DNA from: Apostichopus japonicus
Lineage: Eukaryota; Echinodermata; Holothuroidea; Aspidochirotida; Stichopodidae
Direction: 5' to 3'
Assembly: GCF_037975245.1 (NCBI RefSeq)
Contig: NC_092562.1
Span: 30,704,054-30,768,053 of the forward strand
Length of the DNA: 64,000 nucleotides
Below the pieces are notes generated by a model, which was not told where the DNA came from, searched no databases, and saw nothing but the letters and a program-made list of their open reading frames with translations. Positions 1 through 11,125 of the stretch are shown in pieces (within the stretch, counting starts at the first letter, position 1; each line of letters begins with the position of its first letter). The translations under genes and the position numbers were made by a program.

Positions 1-75
1 TATACAGTATATCAATTAAACCAACCTTTACTCTGTCATATGTGTCACCCTATCTCCCTCCATTGGGGTCACCAC

Positions 76-1141
76 AGTGGCAGCGGAACCGGGGGGGGGG
101 GCTTGGGGGGCTCAGCCCCCCAATGAAAAAGTTGAGGGGGCAAATGCATGATAAGCCCCCCCAATATTTACCAAGGCTCCGAAACGTGCATCTGCCCATT
201 TTTCAATGCATACTTGTCGATCTGTCCGATGCACACGTATACTATATAGGTGTAATAATTTTAGTAATTGCTGGGGGACCCTCGGCCCGTCCCCTAGCTA
301 TAGACCACATTGTCACCCCAACCGCGTCTTCACGCCCCGGGAAAAGTGGAAGCAGTGAGTGTGAGTACCGGTAAGCGTAACACAACTTCGTCTTAGGCCA
401 ATGACTTGCCTCATTTCAGCCAGTTCTCCAACATCCCCTTACTTAGTGGCGGAGCGTCCATATATACAGTCAGGGGGCGGATGCCCCCCCCCCCCTGACG
501 GACTCAAATGGACTGCTGGCGCCCTTTTCAGCTTTTCACTACTTTTTACTTATTCGCGATTATTGACTATTTTATTGCGCTCTCATATACCTATTGACAT
601 TTGTCATATTCTGTTGGTGTAATTTTCCGACAAAATGGCGACAACACCTATTTATTCTCCGTTTATCTGCAAATTAGAAAGGCCCGGAGGGAGTATCTTT
701 TCTCAAAAATTTTATGTAAGCTACGCGCCAACCTGTGGTGGCGCTCCGCTAAGAGAGTGTCGAAAGCGCCCCTATAGACCATTCTTGCCCCCCCCTGACC
801 AATACCCCTAGCTCCGCCACTGCCCTTACTACACTCAAAAACGCCTTTGCGAGTACACTATACGAGTAATAGCAACTCTCTTAAAACACCATCGAATAAA
901 CAAATTACAATGTTTTTACAGACTTTAACGTGCAATCTGAGAAATTGCAGGCTTGAGACCCATATTTTAGGGTTAGGTATTCGCAGCATAAAACACTCGG
1001 GAAGTGCCGTTTCCGGCCATCTGGGGGTTTGAAAAAACTCAAAATTTTCTTGTACGCTCCGCGCCAACCGATGGTGGCGCTCCGCTTAGATAGTCTCCAC
1101 ACATTAGCCCCCCCCAATAATTTTTCCGTTCCGCCGCGCCT
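76..1141. mobile_element. TIR DNA element (non-autonomous), outer element at left edge
   Basis: The ends form an imperfect inverted repeat (AGTGGCAGCGGAACCGG at the left, AGGCGCGGCGGAACGG read inward from the right). The element is flanked by direct copies of GGGTCACCAC at 66-75 and 1142-1151, which fit a target-site duplication. A related unoccupied site lies at about 61980-62070 in this window, with matching sequence on both sides of one GTCACCAC. No transposase was seen, and the interior is low-complexity C/G runs plus a nested smaller element. A duplication of 8-10 bp fits hAT or Mutator-like families; the family is not settled. Confidence 0.65.
444..822. mobile_element. hAT-like MITE nested in the outer element
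   Basis: The 379-bp element is bounded by TAGTGGCGGAGC at the left and the inverse CAGTGGCGGAGCTAGG at the right. An exact 8-bp duplication, CCCTTACT, lies on both sides (436-443 and 823-830). The end motif (T/C)AGTG and the 8-bp duplication fit the hAT superfamily. There is no coding capacity. The internal GTGGTGGCGCTCCGCTAAG stretch recurs near 1065-1090, 27190, 47520 and 56640, so this is a common dispersed family here. Confidence 0.7.
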
Positions 1142-1151
1142 GGGTCACCAC

Positions 1152-1417
1152 AAGGACAACCTAACTACTCCATGCTAAACACATATTTCATTTCAAATAA
1201 GATGCATTTTGATGAAATGCTAAGTTCAGGGAACCTTGGCAGCTGAGAAAACATTCAACTGAACCAGTTTTCAAGGATACATTCAACTAGAATACTGTAT
1301 CATGATAGAATCACATTAGCAAATTAAGTTTTAGTGACATTTGGCAGATTAATGAATACTTGACAAGGTCAGATTCAGTACTTATATCAAATACATGAGT
1401 CATTAATAGAGTCTTAG
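1152..1417. other. Unassigned spacer
   Basis: AT-rich DNA between the left-edge transposon and the minisatellite. Its first part, just after the target-site copy, resembles the flank of the unoccupied site near 62.05 kb. No coding exon, RNA gene or repeat was recognised in the rest. Confidence 0.4.
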
Positions 1418-2098
1418 GATAGGCCACATTGAATACTAAAATATGAGGCAGTGATATAGTGTGATTATGGATCACATTCAATATTTATCATATATGAGGC
1501 ACTGATATGATGTGAGTATAGATCACATTCAATACTGACATCAATAAGAACATTGATATAGTCGAAGTATGGATCACATTCAACCATACATGAATATGAG
1601 GCACTGACACAGTCTGCGGATGGATCACTTTTATATTTACATCAATATATGAGGCATTGATATAGTGTCAGTAGAGACCACATTCAATACTTACATCAAT
1701 ATGAAGCATTAATATACTGTGAGTATGGATCACATTCAATATTTACATCAATATATCTTGCATTAGTATAGTGTGATAATCGATCACTTTCAATACTTAC
1801 ATCAATATGAAGCATTGATATACTGTGAGTATGGATCACATTCCAAACGTTAATATCTGATGAATTAATATAGTGTGAGTATGGATCATGTTCAATACTT
1901 ACATCAATATATGAGGCATTATGCAGTGTGAGTATGGATCACATTTAATACTAATTACATCAATGTAGGAGGCATTGTGTAGTGTATGGATCTCATTCAA
2001 CACTTACATCAATATATGAGGCATTGTGTAGTGTGAGTATGGATCACATTTAATACTTACATCAATGTAGGAGGCATTTATGTAGTCTGAGTGTGGAC
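1418..2098. repeat. Degenerate minisatellite, unit about 55-62 bp
   Basis: About eleven diverged units carry the core GGATCACATTCAATACTTAC, then CATCAATATATGAGGCATTG and ATATAGTGTGAGTAT. Unit length varies because of small indels. It lies on the 3' side of the receptor exons, in a presumed intron of the phosphatase part. No reading frame stays open across it. Confidence 0.8.
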
Positions 2099-3050
2099 CG
2101 TCAATCACTTGCTTCAGCATAACACGAGAATTGTCATCTGTGAATGGATAATTCAATGGAATTCAGTTCTGTTTAGCTTTTCTTCACATGTACGAAACAG
2201 CTTTATGGTAGTAAGTACATATCATGGACACTTATGACCATTAAAGGAAGGAAAACAATAATATCAACAGCGAAAAACATCGCAAAATTTGAACAGAAGG
2301 ATCAGACTTCCAACATTTAGCAGAAATAGTGCATTCTGACTGTAAGAGAAGATATATACTGCAAAGCATTTGTACTGATTACAATCTATGTAGTTACACA
2401 TTGTCTTTCTTGTAATTTGCTTAGCTGTCCTAGTAGGGCAAATGTAGGAATTAATGTTAAATGATTCCTCAAATGACCTTTGACCTCCATATAAAAACAA
2501 AACAAGAAAGGGTACTTACCACTTTCATTATGCCTTAAATATTTTCAGACTTAAGTTATGTTGACTGTTAATGTCCTCTGATCTCCACAAAAAGACAGTG
2601 GGCCTTTAAATATTTAAGATTGATCCACTGCCAAGTATGAAGTTGTTTATAATACTCTTATTGTACTGTAACTACTTTTGCAGATTTTGACCAGTTGACC
2701 TCAAGTGACCTTTGATTCCAACAACTTTCAGGGAGGCTTTTGTACTCAATAAGTTTTCTGCATACCAAGTACAGAGCATTAGGTTTGGAATTCATAAAAA
2801 TATTTCATTTAAGTTTAATCACTTTTTTAAATTTCAAAATGAGTAGCCATATTATTCATGATTCAGCTGTGGGACAGCACATTCAAAAACCAAACTTTGA
2901 ATTTGTGCCACCGACTGACACATGTGGAAATCTCAAATCCCAAACTGAATGGTGTGAAATGTACTGACCTGAATTTAGAAAATTATGCAAATGTTCTCAT
3001 ACTCCCAACAATTAAAATGATTAGTAGCCAGAAGTCCTTATTCTACTTAC
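2099..3050. other. Presumed intron, no exon recognised
   Basis: This is the region after the phosphatase exon on the minus strand. A donor-like GGTAAGTAC occurs on the minus strand near 2513-2519, but all three frames before it contain stops, so no exon was called. The expected next phosphatase motif (DHSRV or similar) was not found. Degenerate TGACCTTTGA-type repeats are present near 2470 and 2700. Confidence 0.4.
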
Positions 3051-3101
3051 ATGGAAGGATGTTTAGATAGCGATTCTTTGATTTGTTTTCTGGCTTTCCG
3101 G
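3051..3101 (-). CDS. Protein tyrosine phosphatase domain exon (KNRYxNILPY motif)
   Basis: On the minus strand this 51-bp exon reads GKPENKSKNRYLNILP, and the next codon begins with T (Y in family members). This is the conserved early motif of classical tyrosine phosphatase domains, usually followed by DHSRV. A strong donor (GTAAGTAG) ends the exon and an acceptor (TACTGTAG) precedes it; both ends are phase 1. Catalytic motifs (WPD loop, HCSAG) are not in the window and would lie on later exons to the left. The peptide is short, but the motif is diagnostic and sits at the expected place after a juxtamembrane exon. It argues that the Tie-like ectodomain belongs to a receptor phosphatase, not a receptor kinase. 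Confidence 0.75.
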
Positions 3102-3564
3102 CTACAGTACACGGGTAGAGTTGATTTTTAGGTAATGTCTGGTGAAATGAATTCAATACAATACAGATATTCAGTTTAATTGGTTACCACTGATAATTCA
3201 GCTTCTAAGTGGATGTACCCTCAGCAGCTTAGGGAAGACTTGCAAATATTGGCTTGCAAATATTGATTTGCAAATATACACAAGCATACAAAATATGACT
3301 GTCATAGAATTAAGTCTTCGTGTGCATTCAAGTATGTGTGTAAGTTTAAGCAATTAGACTGGTTGTTAAGCACCCAGTTTCGAAGATTTGTCCTCTACAA
3401 AATCAGGTAGTATGTACACAGATCATATCTGATCGGTATACTCTTACACTAACCATTAACTGCACATTTACAGATTACACTCCCTATTGTCACGTCAGAG
3501 GTCTCATCAAAATTTTAGATACAAGATTAAAGTTTTGAATGGGATTGTGTTAAAGTTTAAATAC
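3102..3564 (-). other. Intron; a short connecting exon is expected but not identified
   Basis: The juxtamembrane exon upstream ends in phase 0, while the phosphatase exon at 3051-3101 starts in phase 1. An additional short exon, carrying the loop that normally links EEF/EFK to the KPENKxKNRY motif, should therefore exist. Several short AG...GT intervals occur (for example around 3180-3240), but none could be chosen with confidence. Confidence 0.4.
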
Positions 3565-3736
3565 CTTAAATTCAGTAAAGAAATTATCTTTTCTGTTTTG
3601 TTTCTTCTGTTTGACATAGATAACCAAGTCTGATATCCTGATTAGCTTGTCATCAATATCCGCATATTCTTCCGGCTCCCCTTCACTGCTATTACTGTCA
3701 GTCTCGTGGGGGTTATATCTTGGATTAGTCACAAAT
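3565..3736 (-). CDS. Juxtamembrane and N-terminal helix of receptor tyrosine phosphatase
   Basis: The 172-bp exon is bounded by AG|ATTTGTG and AAG|GTATTT. It completes an AG|A arginine codon begun by the transmembrane exon, which fixes its frame. The product is acidic and tyrosine-containing (EGEPEEYADIDD), followed by ISDLVIYVKQKKQNRKDNFF and TEFK. The latter fits the family pattern of a helix with hydrophobic-YV, then F..EF, that precedes the KNRY motif in phosphatase domains. The alternative CAG three or six bases upstream as acceptor would add one or two residues without changing frame. The tyrosine in EEYAD could be a phosphorylation site, which is inference. Confidence 0.7.
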
Positions 3737-6109
3737 CTGCTGCTAATTAGTTCTTTGAAAGAGAGTTTAACCACTTTGAATTGTAAATTTAGCTATTATT
3801 GACAGGAATGAAATTTAAATCAGAAATCTCTACAATAGTTCAACTTTGTGTTTCAACAACTGAGCTGGCCATCAACTCAGCTTAATACAAACCATTTATT
3901 TGATGGGATTGTGAAGTAATATACATATATGCAAAAATAATTATAATTTGAAAGACTGTAGTTGACTTCAAACATAGAAATGATCATTCATACGAAATAT
4001 TGCTCCTGCAAAAGAATAATTTTCATTCCAAAAGTAAAGAGTAGATTCTTTCACTGATTTGACACTGTACACAGCTTAAACAATTAATCAATCATTACAC
4101 ACAGTTTAGCATTTAACTAACTATTTCAAATCACGTATTACATCGTTAGATTAATTCTAAAACTTCATGGTGGGATCCTAAACTTGGTCAAACGCACAAG
4201 GGCTAGATCATTATAGGAAAATTAGTTAACATTTATTTTTGGATATTTTTAATGATTCCTGAACAATTTTAGAGCTACTTGGTAATTAACATGTTGTAAC
4301 TCTGTTACTGGGGAACTTGCATACTTTCAATATGTGGTCAAACAACTGAAGACTGACATTATTACATTAATAATTGCAATTCACTTCAAGGCTGCAAATA
4401 TTTAATATAGACCTAGTCATTATCTGCTGTACAGTTGTATCGCACTCAAAGATTACTGGAAGATAAAAAAACAAACAAACCCATCAGAAGGATGCACCAA
4501 ATGGATGCAAATGGAGTATATTACAACTTTATATCTGCGGGACACTACATTTTCTATACAAGAGCATATATGATTAGGGACAACCAACCAGTTGCAGCAA
4601 CATTAATCTCTTGAGATTGACTGAGGTGTGGCTAAGTATGTGTGATTTATACCAAACAAATAATGCCTTTTACAACACAACTCAAAATACAGCTTTGAAG
4701 TATGAAATATATTTTATTTACTTTGTACATTTGATAATACACAAACATCTTTATAACTTTCTCACCAGATGGTGTAAGATGGTAGCTTCTACTTTTCTGT
4801 CTGCACAAACATCTGTAAAGATAATATTTAACGAAAGCATTGTGATCATGAAATTACAGGAAGTATTGCCTAAGCATGCTCTCTTTCTTGTATTCTGAAT
4901 TTTTTAAGTGTCTTGCATCTTTTAATAACTCTTCCCATCAGCCAATTTGTTTGTTCTATAGATACAAGTTGTATAATAGTATATGTTGCTATGGAAACTG
5001 CTGATCAGAATGACTGTTACATCAGCTATACCAAACAGGGTGTAGGTGTTATGTGGAGGCAGGTGTTTAATGATTGAACCAGTTTTGTGATAGATATCTA
5101 GAACATGAAGCTTGTTTGAGGTATTATACCAATAGAGTAGTGCACATCTACCTGACAAGTTAACTGTGGACCTATTGAGGTGACATCTTTGGTGTGTTTT
5201 CATTCATCACTAGTTTTATAATTGTATGTTGAAGATATATGGAAATAAAATATGGAATATTTAAAAAGTTGGAGGATTTAAAGCAATTTAGACAATCATA
5301 ATTGAACTGGAACCATTCCATGATGAGAACAGGATGGCATGTGGGTTGGTAAGTAACAAGCTAATCATACCTCTTCTAGCTCAAACTGAAAATTGTCATG
5401 ATATAGATAACTTTGTATGAGACATGATTGTTCAATCTATCAGCTATCATATCATATGGTGGGTATTTAATGTCAGTTGAAAACTTCATTTAATGCTCTA
5501 GTGACATTGGAAAGAGACAAATCTAGTGTGTAAGTCATTGTTGCTATTAATTGTGGTATGACTCCTACTTTGTATTTTCCTCTAACATTTTTATTCTCTG
5601 CTAAGAAAATCAAGTTTGTTCTCTGGCAATAGATGTGTAGAATCATTGCATTAACAACAAATTATAAAGATGATGTATTGTTAGTAAAAATAACTTCAGT
5701 AACTTAATGTAAAGAAATATGAGCGATGTTTTAATGATCCATGTCAAGGAGTATTTCTAGAGGCATATAGACAAAAACAATATTTATAGATCCTATACTA
5801 TACACAAATTCAACTCAACCATGAGAGTTATTGCTGCATACACTAACATAACACATAAACAAGAGAGAAATGAACTTGCTATGTGCTACTTAGGCTAAAC
5901 CATGAAAATGCAAACAATGTATGTTGCTATATGGTAGTGCAACTAAGACATTTCTATGTGCCATAAGTTAACTTAGTTTAACTGTACTGCATGTTTCAAA
6001 TAAATTAGGACCACTCTCATACTAATGTCATTTTTTAACTTCCAGAAGGAATCATGTAAAGTAGCTGTTACTAACATTGAAAGCAAGAATTGATAAATAA
6101 AGTGCTCAC
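3737..6109. other. Intron between transmembrane and juxtamembrane exons
   Basis: About 2.4 kb of AT-rich DNA. Small open frames are present on both strands, but none is flanked by good splice sites or has recognisable composition. No repeat family or RNA gene was recognised. Confidence 0.4.
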
Positions 6110-6194
6110 CTTATCCAACATCCACAAAGTACTAAAAAAACAAGGATGAACATGATCACACTTAAGGGTACAGCTATAAAAGTCAGCAATGGAA
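6110..6194 (-). CDS. Transmembrane exon of the receptor
   Basis: The 85-bp exon has an excellent acceptor (CTTTTCTTTTCCCCACAG) and donor (AAG|GTGAGC). Joined in phase 1 to the stalk exon, it reads V-PLLTFIAVPLSVIMFIL followed by VFLVLCGCWIR, a single hydrophobic span of about 25 residues ending in Cys and Arg. The downstream boundary splits an Arg codon completed by the exon at 3565-3736. It is the only exon of this kind found; no equivalent lies between blocks A and B or between blocks B and C. It therefore anchors the type I membrane topology for whichever ectodomain is spliced to it. Confidence 0.85.
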
Positions 6195-7775
6195 CTGTGG
6201 GGAAAAGAAAAGGTTGACAATAATTTTTAACTCATAACAAACAACTCTAAAAACTAATTGACTCTTAAACACACATACACAAAACGGTCACACAGTGGAA
6301 CGTATTTCTCAAGGACAAGGGATGGATCATATAAAGCTACATAACAATTCCTACACACACCTTGAATGCAGCACACCCACAAATTACAGGTTAATGAGCA
6401 TGGTGAACACATGTTCACCATGCTCATTAACCTTTCTGTATTCTGTGCGTGTTTTTTGTCCCTTCTGTTACTGTTACTTGTCATTTTCCCTTTGAAGAAG
6501 ATCCTGCTAGGATCTAAACGTCAGGCAAACTTACTTTAACACATTCTCCTACACAGGCTCTCTAGTGGATAAGCAGTTTGCTAACAGTTTTATTTTATTT
6601 ATATTTTTATTTATATCTGTCTATTTAGTTTTCATTTGTCTATTTTCTCCACACCTTTCTGTCTTTGTCCTTTACAAGTTTATTCCCTACCCCCTAATTT
6701 ATTCCCTACCCCCTTCCCTTAATACTCTCTTTGTCACTCCACTGTGTATCTCATACTTCTCCTCTTCCCCTGTTGGTTTCTTTCTTTCGTCTCTCCATCC
6801 CTTGTCTACTAATCCCCTTACATCTATCTCTGTGTTCACCACACTCATTAACCTCTCTGTATTTCTGTGCATGTTTTTGTCCCTCCTGTTACCGTTACTA
6901 GTCATTTAGCCTCTGAAGAAGGTCAGGCAAGGATCAAAACGTCAGGCCAACTTACTTCTACACATTCTTTTACACAGGCTCACTAACAGTTTGCTTGCAG
7001 ATTTATTTTTATTTTTATTTAAAGTGGAAAAGTATCGACAATTCAGTTTCTTTTGTATGCAATAACACAGTGAGTTACAAACCATTCATCAACTTAGAAA
7101 AATCAATTCTTCATTCTCTCGGACTACACCTGAAAGCCAAATTCACCTCCATTGATATACCATTTAAGCTGATTGGGCTAACTTTAGATGTAAGATTGTC
7201 AGATTCTTGAGTTATATTATTTTTTCGTATTGATTTGGGCACAATTATAATGGCAACATTGACTAATTTTACGCAAAATAGAACGCAAATACCTTAAAAA
7301 GGAAGTTCTATTATGCACAATAAATGTTAAGTAAACATTCTATAAAACACTTTATAGTAAAATATATTTAAAGACAAACTAACTAAAGTAGATCATCTTG
7401 GGACTTTGCAGTACCATGCAGTCAGTGTATATGGAGAGGCTATTACCTACTTGTTCTTAACACTGATTGCTCACTTTCCTTAACTGCCAAGTAAGGAATC
7501 TGTCAGTCACATCCAGGCTAGCATTATCACTGTTACATTAGCATAGTCTGTTACATAATTTTTCAGTCAAAGTGTGTTAGTAGCTCTTGCAGCTCTTAAC
7601 TTGGTAATTGTTGGTATTCTTTGTTTACCTCTTCACTAGCTATGATTGGCAGCAGTTTAGAATGATCAGTAACCATGTAAAAGTTATTAATTACCGCAAG
7701 AATGTGATTGACACTAAGATGTAACAAACAATGATGAAATAAAACCACCCTTATCTTTATCTTATAAAAACATAC
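6195..7775. other. Intron with duplicated dispersed repeat
   Basis: It contains two copies of a roughly 140-bp repeat at about 6421-6570 and 6846-6990. Both share CATTAACCT near the start, a GAAGAAG...GGATC...AACGTCAGG core and the tail ACACAGGCTC. The pyrimidine-rich stretch at 6590-6840 is simple sequence. No exon was recognised. Confidence 0.5.
6388..6433. repeat. Perfect 22-bp inverted repeat (hairpin)
   Basis: A 22-bp arm beginning AGGTTAATGAGCATGG is followed by a 2-base loop (CA) and its exact reverse complement. It sits at the start of the first copy of the dispersed repeat. No protein or RNA function is apparent, and it may be the fused head of two inverted copies. Confidence 0.85.
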
Positions 7776-8273
7776 CTGAGCGATTTTTAAATCTACTAAC
7801 TGGACTGGCAGGAGTTGCTCCACTACCTGTTGCTCCTGTTGTACCATCAGTAACTGGACTAGCTGATGTATCTGTAGATACAGATGAGACAGGAGTTACT
7901 CCACTAACTGTAGATCCTGCTGTACCGCCAGTAACTAAACTGGCTGGTGTATCAGTAGATACAGCTGAGACAGCTGTTGTTCCACTACCTGTAGTTCGTG
8001 TTGCATCTTCAGTAACTAAACTGGCTGGTGTATCTGTAGATACAACTAAGACAGGTGTTGTTCCACTAACTGTTGTTCCTGTTTCATTTTCAGTTACTGG
8101 ACTGGCTGGTGTATCAGTAGATACAGCTGAGATAGGTGTTGTTCCACTACCTGTTGCTCCTGTTGTACCATTAGTAACTAGACTGGCTGGTGTATCAGTA
8201 GACACAGCTGCGACAAGTGTTGCTCCACTAACTGTAGATCCTACTATACCATTAGTTGTATCAGTAGAAGTAG
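7776..8273 (-). CDS. Stalk exon of block A: Ser/Thr-rich repeats
   Basis: A 498-bp exon encodes tandem 25-27-residue units of the type VSTDTPASLVT...GTTGATG SGTTP. Only one unit is of the young kind expanded in blocks B and C; the other units are diverged. The donor is CGCTCAG|GTATG. The likely acceptor is TTTACTAAACCCAG|CTAC, which contains a good branch-point-like TACTAAAC. Both ends are phase 1. The region has no cysteine and is rich in Thr, Ser, Pro and Ala, as expected of an O-glycosylated mucin-like stalk next to the membrane. It joins in frame to the transmembrane exon at 6110-6194. Reading through the donor gives GMFL and a stop. Confidence 0.75.
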
Positions 8274-8911
8274 CTGGGTTTAGTAAAAGAAATTTCTCTT
8301 TTGCAAAACACATATAAAATATTGTGCAAATTACTGTCATCTAAAGCAACCAGGCCAGCTGTGTCTTAATTGGAATCTGGCAGAAAACTTGAGCACATGG
8401 AAACATAGTTTTCTTTTATATATAGCCACCCAATGGCATTGATAGCATATCAGACGCAATTATGAGTGTTGAATTTATTTTTACTGCTGGAGAAGATGCA
8501 AATATATAATTCTTTCCAATGGGTGACTGCTGAAGATGAAACTTGTCGATTTTTGTGCCAGTAGAAAGAACATAACCTGGTAAAGGCATTTATTTAATAC
8601 ACGGGACCAAAAGGTGAATGAGTGGAATTTAACATGAGGTCTCACACGTGAGAAAATAGTGTGTTTCATGACCAAATTAATTGACATCTCTTGGAGACAA
8701 AGATCTCTCTCTCTCTCAACAAGTTATCCATAATTGACAGGTTATTGAAGCAGAGAACTTAAATGTAATAAAACTTTTTTTTTCTATTAAGCAAGTACTA
8801 GTAGGGTAGCTGACAAACAATCGCTTCAAGTGTGGCAGGCATTTTCAGTGGGTGAATTTTTTAATGTTTTCACTTGATAATATATAGATTTATTAATTAC
8901 TGTACATATTA

Positions 8912-8951
<40 letters not shown>

Positions 8952-9562
8952 CACATCGATATAGCACTTTACATGAAAGAATATCTGAGAGCACTTTATA
9001 TGAGCAAAATAAAACCAACAAATCAATGTCAAATAGAGAAACTGGTATAAATTAATATCAATGAGGTGAATGAGCAGATAGACCAGTGACTTGTGCAACA
9101 AGGCAAAAACATTGTACATTTTAAAATTTAACATAAGGTCTCACACGTGACAGGATCATGTGTGGGTTCATTGATGAACAAATTCATTGACATCGTCTTG
9201 TGGAAGAGGACCTCTCTCTCAAGAAAGCTATCCATATTGGCCAGGCTAGTGAAGCAAAGAACTTAAAGTACTAATAGGGCAGCTCACAAACCAAAGAATT
9301 GTTGCAATTAAGAGTGGCAGGCATTTTTTTCCTTTTTTTTTGGGGGGGGGGTTAAATTTGATGATGTTTTCACTGGATAATAATTTTAAAAAAATAACGG
9401 TTTGGGAGATTAAAGTTTTCATCTATAGGGAAGCCATCTTAAATGTAGCATTTTATAAATTAACTTTTCAACATGCCAAAAAAGAAGCAACCAAGAAATC
9501 AGATCGTTACTACAGCTTTGAGCATATGGGACTGGTCTCAAGAGAGACCTGTCTTTCATGAG
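8274..9562. other. Intron with dispersed repeats
   Basis: It holds sequence shared with block B (28.82-29.16 and 32.70-33.58 kb), including paired ACATGAAAGAATATCTGAGA-type repeats and a TA microsatellite. No exon was recognised. The uninterrupted site for the block B palindromic insertion is at about 8637-8650. Confidence 0.5.
8915..8950. repeat. (TA)n microsatellite
   Basis: Eighteen TA dinucleotides. The matching tract in block B (32943-32968) is shorter. Confidence 0.9.
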
Positions 9563-10551
9563 GGAAGCAGGTCACTTCGCCCAACAACCATTTCGCCCAA
9601 CTGCCATTTCGCCCAACCTTACCATTTCGCCCAACCAGCCTGGTCATTTCGCCCAACCAGCCTGGTCATTTCGCCCAACCAGCCTGGTCATTTCGCCCAA
9701 CCAGCCTGGTCATTTCGCCCAACCAGCCTGGTCATTTCGCCCAACCAGCCTGGTCATTTCGCCAAACCATCATAGTCATTTCGCCCAACCAGCATGGTCA
9801 TTTCGCCCAACCATGTTGGTCATTTCGCCCAACCTTATTTTTACTAATATTCAGTCAGAATAATATTACATTTTCTATTCCACTAGTTCAATTTGATTTA
9901 TTTTGGGTTAGTTTACTTCCTAATTGGTAAATAAAGTGAGGTCCGCTCGATATCGATCGAAGTCTGAGCAGTTATTTCGGGTATAATGGGAGGATTACAC
10001 TACTTTAGGCGTTTACGCATACAACGGAAGTTATATTATGATACAAACAAAGGGGAATCAGTGTGGAATAATATAACCGTTTCTATTTCACTAGTTCAAT
10101 TTGATTTATTTTGGGTTATATTATTGGTAGTTATATTATTATATGTAAGTTATATTATTATACAAACAAAGGGGAATCAGTGTGGAATAATATAACCGTT
10201 TCTATTTCACTAGTCACTGTCAATTATTGATGACATTGCATTTGTGAGTCAGTAATCCGCAGTTATTGCTCTGCTGAGCCAAGCTTTAATCCGGTCAACC
10301 AGACGTTTATCGGAGGCCTATTGTTCGTGGTTTATAATTCCACAGCTATTGTTCTGCTTGATGACCTCGGTCAAGCGTTTATCAAGTCCGCCAGGCATTA
10401 ATCAAGGGTATTGTTCACAGCAATTATGTGTTTATCTAGTTCTACATAGTGTTAATCTAATGTTATACAAACACAGGGGAATCGGTCTTCATAAAAACCT
10501 GATCCATCCTACTGACTGACAATTCACGAATGTTTCCTTATTAAATTGAAA

Positions 10552-10614
<63 letters not shown>

Positions 10615-11125
10615 CCGTCCGTAATATTGAAGTACTATATTTAATCAATGTAACCACTTTATCAATGTAACCACATATGTAATCACATATGTAATCAAAT
10701 AAACCACGACTTCAAGTTTCCTTAATACTCGGTTCATGTCCCGTAACATTAACAATTCCCAAACGTTTACTATCAAACCTAACCCCTAAAACACTGATCC
10801 ATCCTCAAGATTCCTTAATATTCGGTTCGTATCCTGTAACGTTAAAAATTCCAGAACGTTTCCTTACTAAAGTTATACAAAGTAAAGGACTTCAAGTTTC
10901 CTTAATATTCCTTAATATTCGAACGTTTACTATCAAACCTAACCCCTAACACACTGATCCATCCTCAAGTTTCCTTAATATTCGGTTTGTATCCTGTAAC
11001 GTTAACAATTCCCGAACGTTTCCTTTTGAAGTATCATATTTAATCAAGGTTGGGCGAAATGACCAGGTTGGTTGGGCGAAATGGCAGTTGGGCGAAATAG
11101 TTGTTGGGCAAAGTGACTAGAAAGC
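9563..11125. mobile_element. Class II element with 22-bp repeats in its inverted ends, copy 1
   Basis: A 1563-bp element is flanked by an exact 8-bp duplication, TTCATGAG (9555-9562 and 11126-11133). The left end begins GGAAGCAGG and the right end, read inward, begins GCTTTCTAG. Both then continue as TCACTTCGCCCAAC and arrays of a 22-bp unit (ATTTCGCCCAACCAGCCTGG). The left array has about eleven units; the right array is short. The core contains a duplicated segment with AACAAAGGGGAATC and a long TA tract. No transposase was seen. The duplication fits the hAT pattern nTnnnnAn, but the end sequence is not typical, so the superfamily is open. Confidence 0.75.
10561..10610. repeat. (TA)n microsatellite inside the 22-bp-repeat element
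   Basis: Twenty-five TA dinucleotides after an A-run. The tract is also present, shorter, in copy 2 (34543-34581) and nearly absent in copy 3. Confidence 0.9.

Noticed and set aside
2264-2500. Minus-strand frame MFLYGGQRSFEESF... as a phosphatase exon
   Set aside because: No phosphatase motif and no splice sites; it overlaps a dispersed GGTCAAAGGTCA-like repeat.
9473-9863. Open frames reading repeated SPNQPGHFAQPAWSFRPT
   Set aside because: They translate the 22-bp transposon array. All frames are open because of the repeat, and they lie in a non-coding element.
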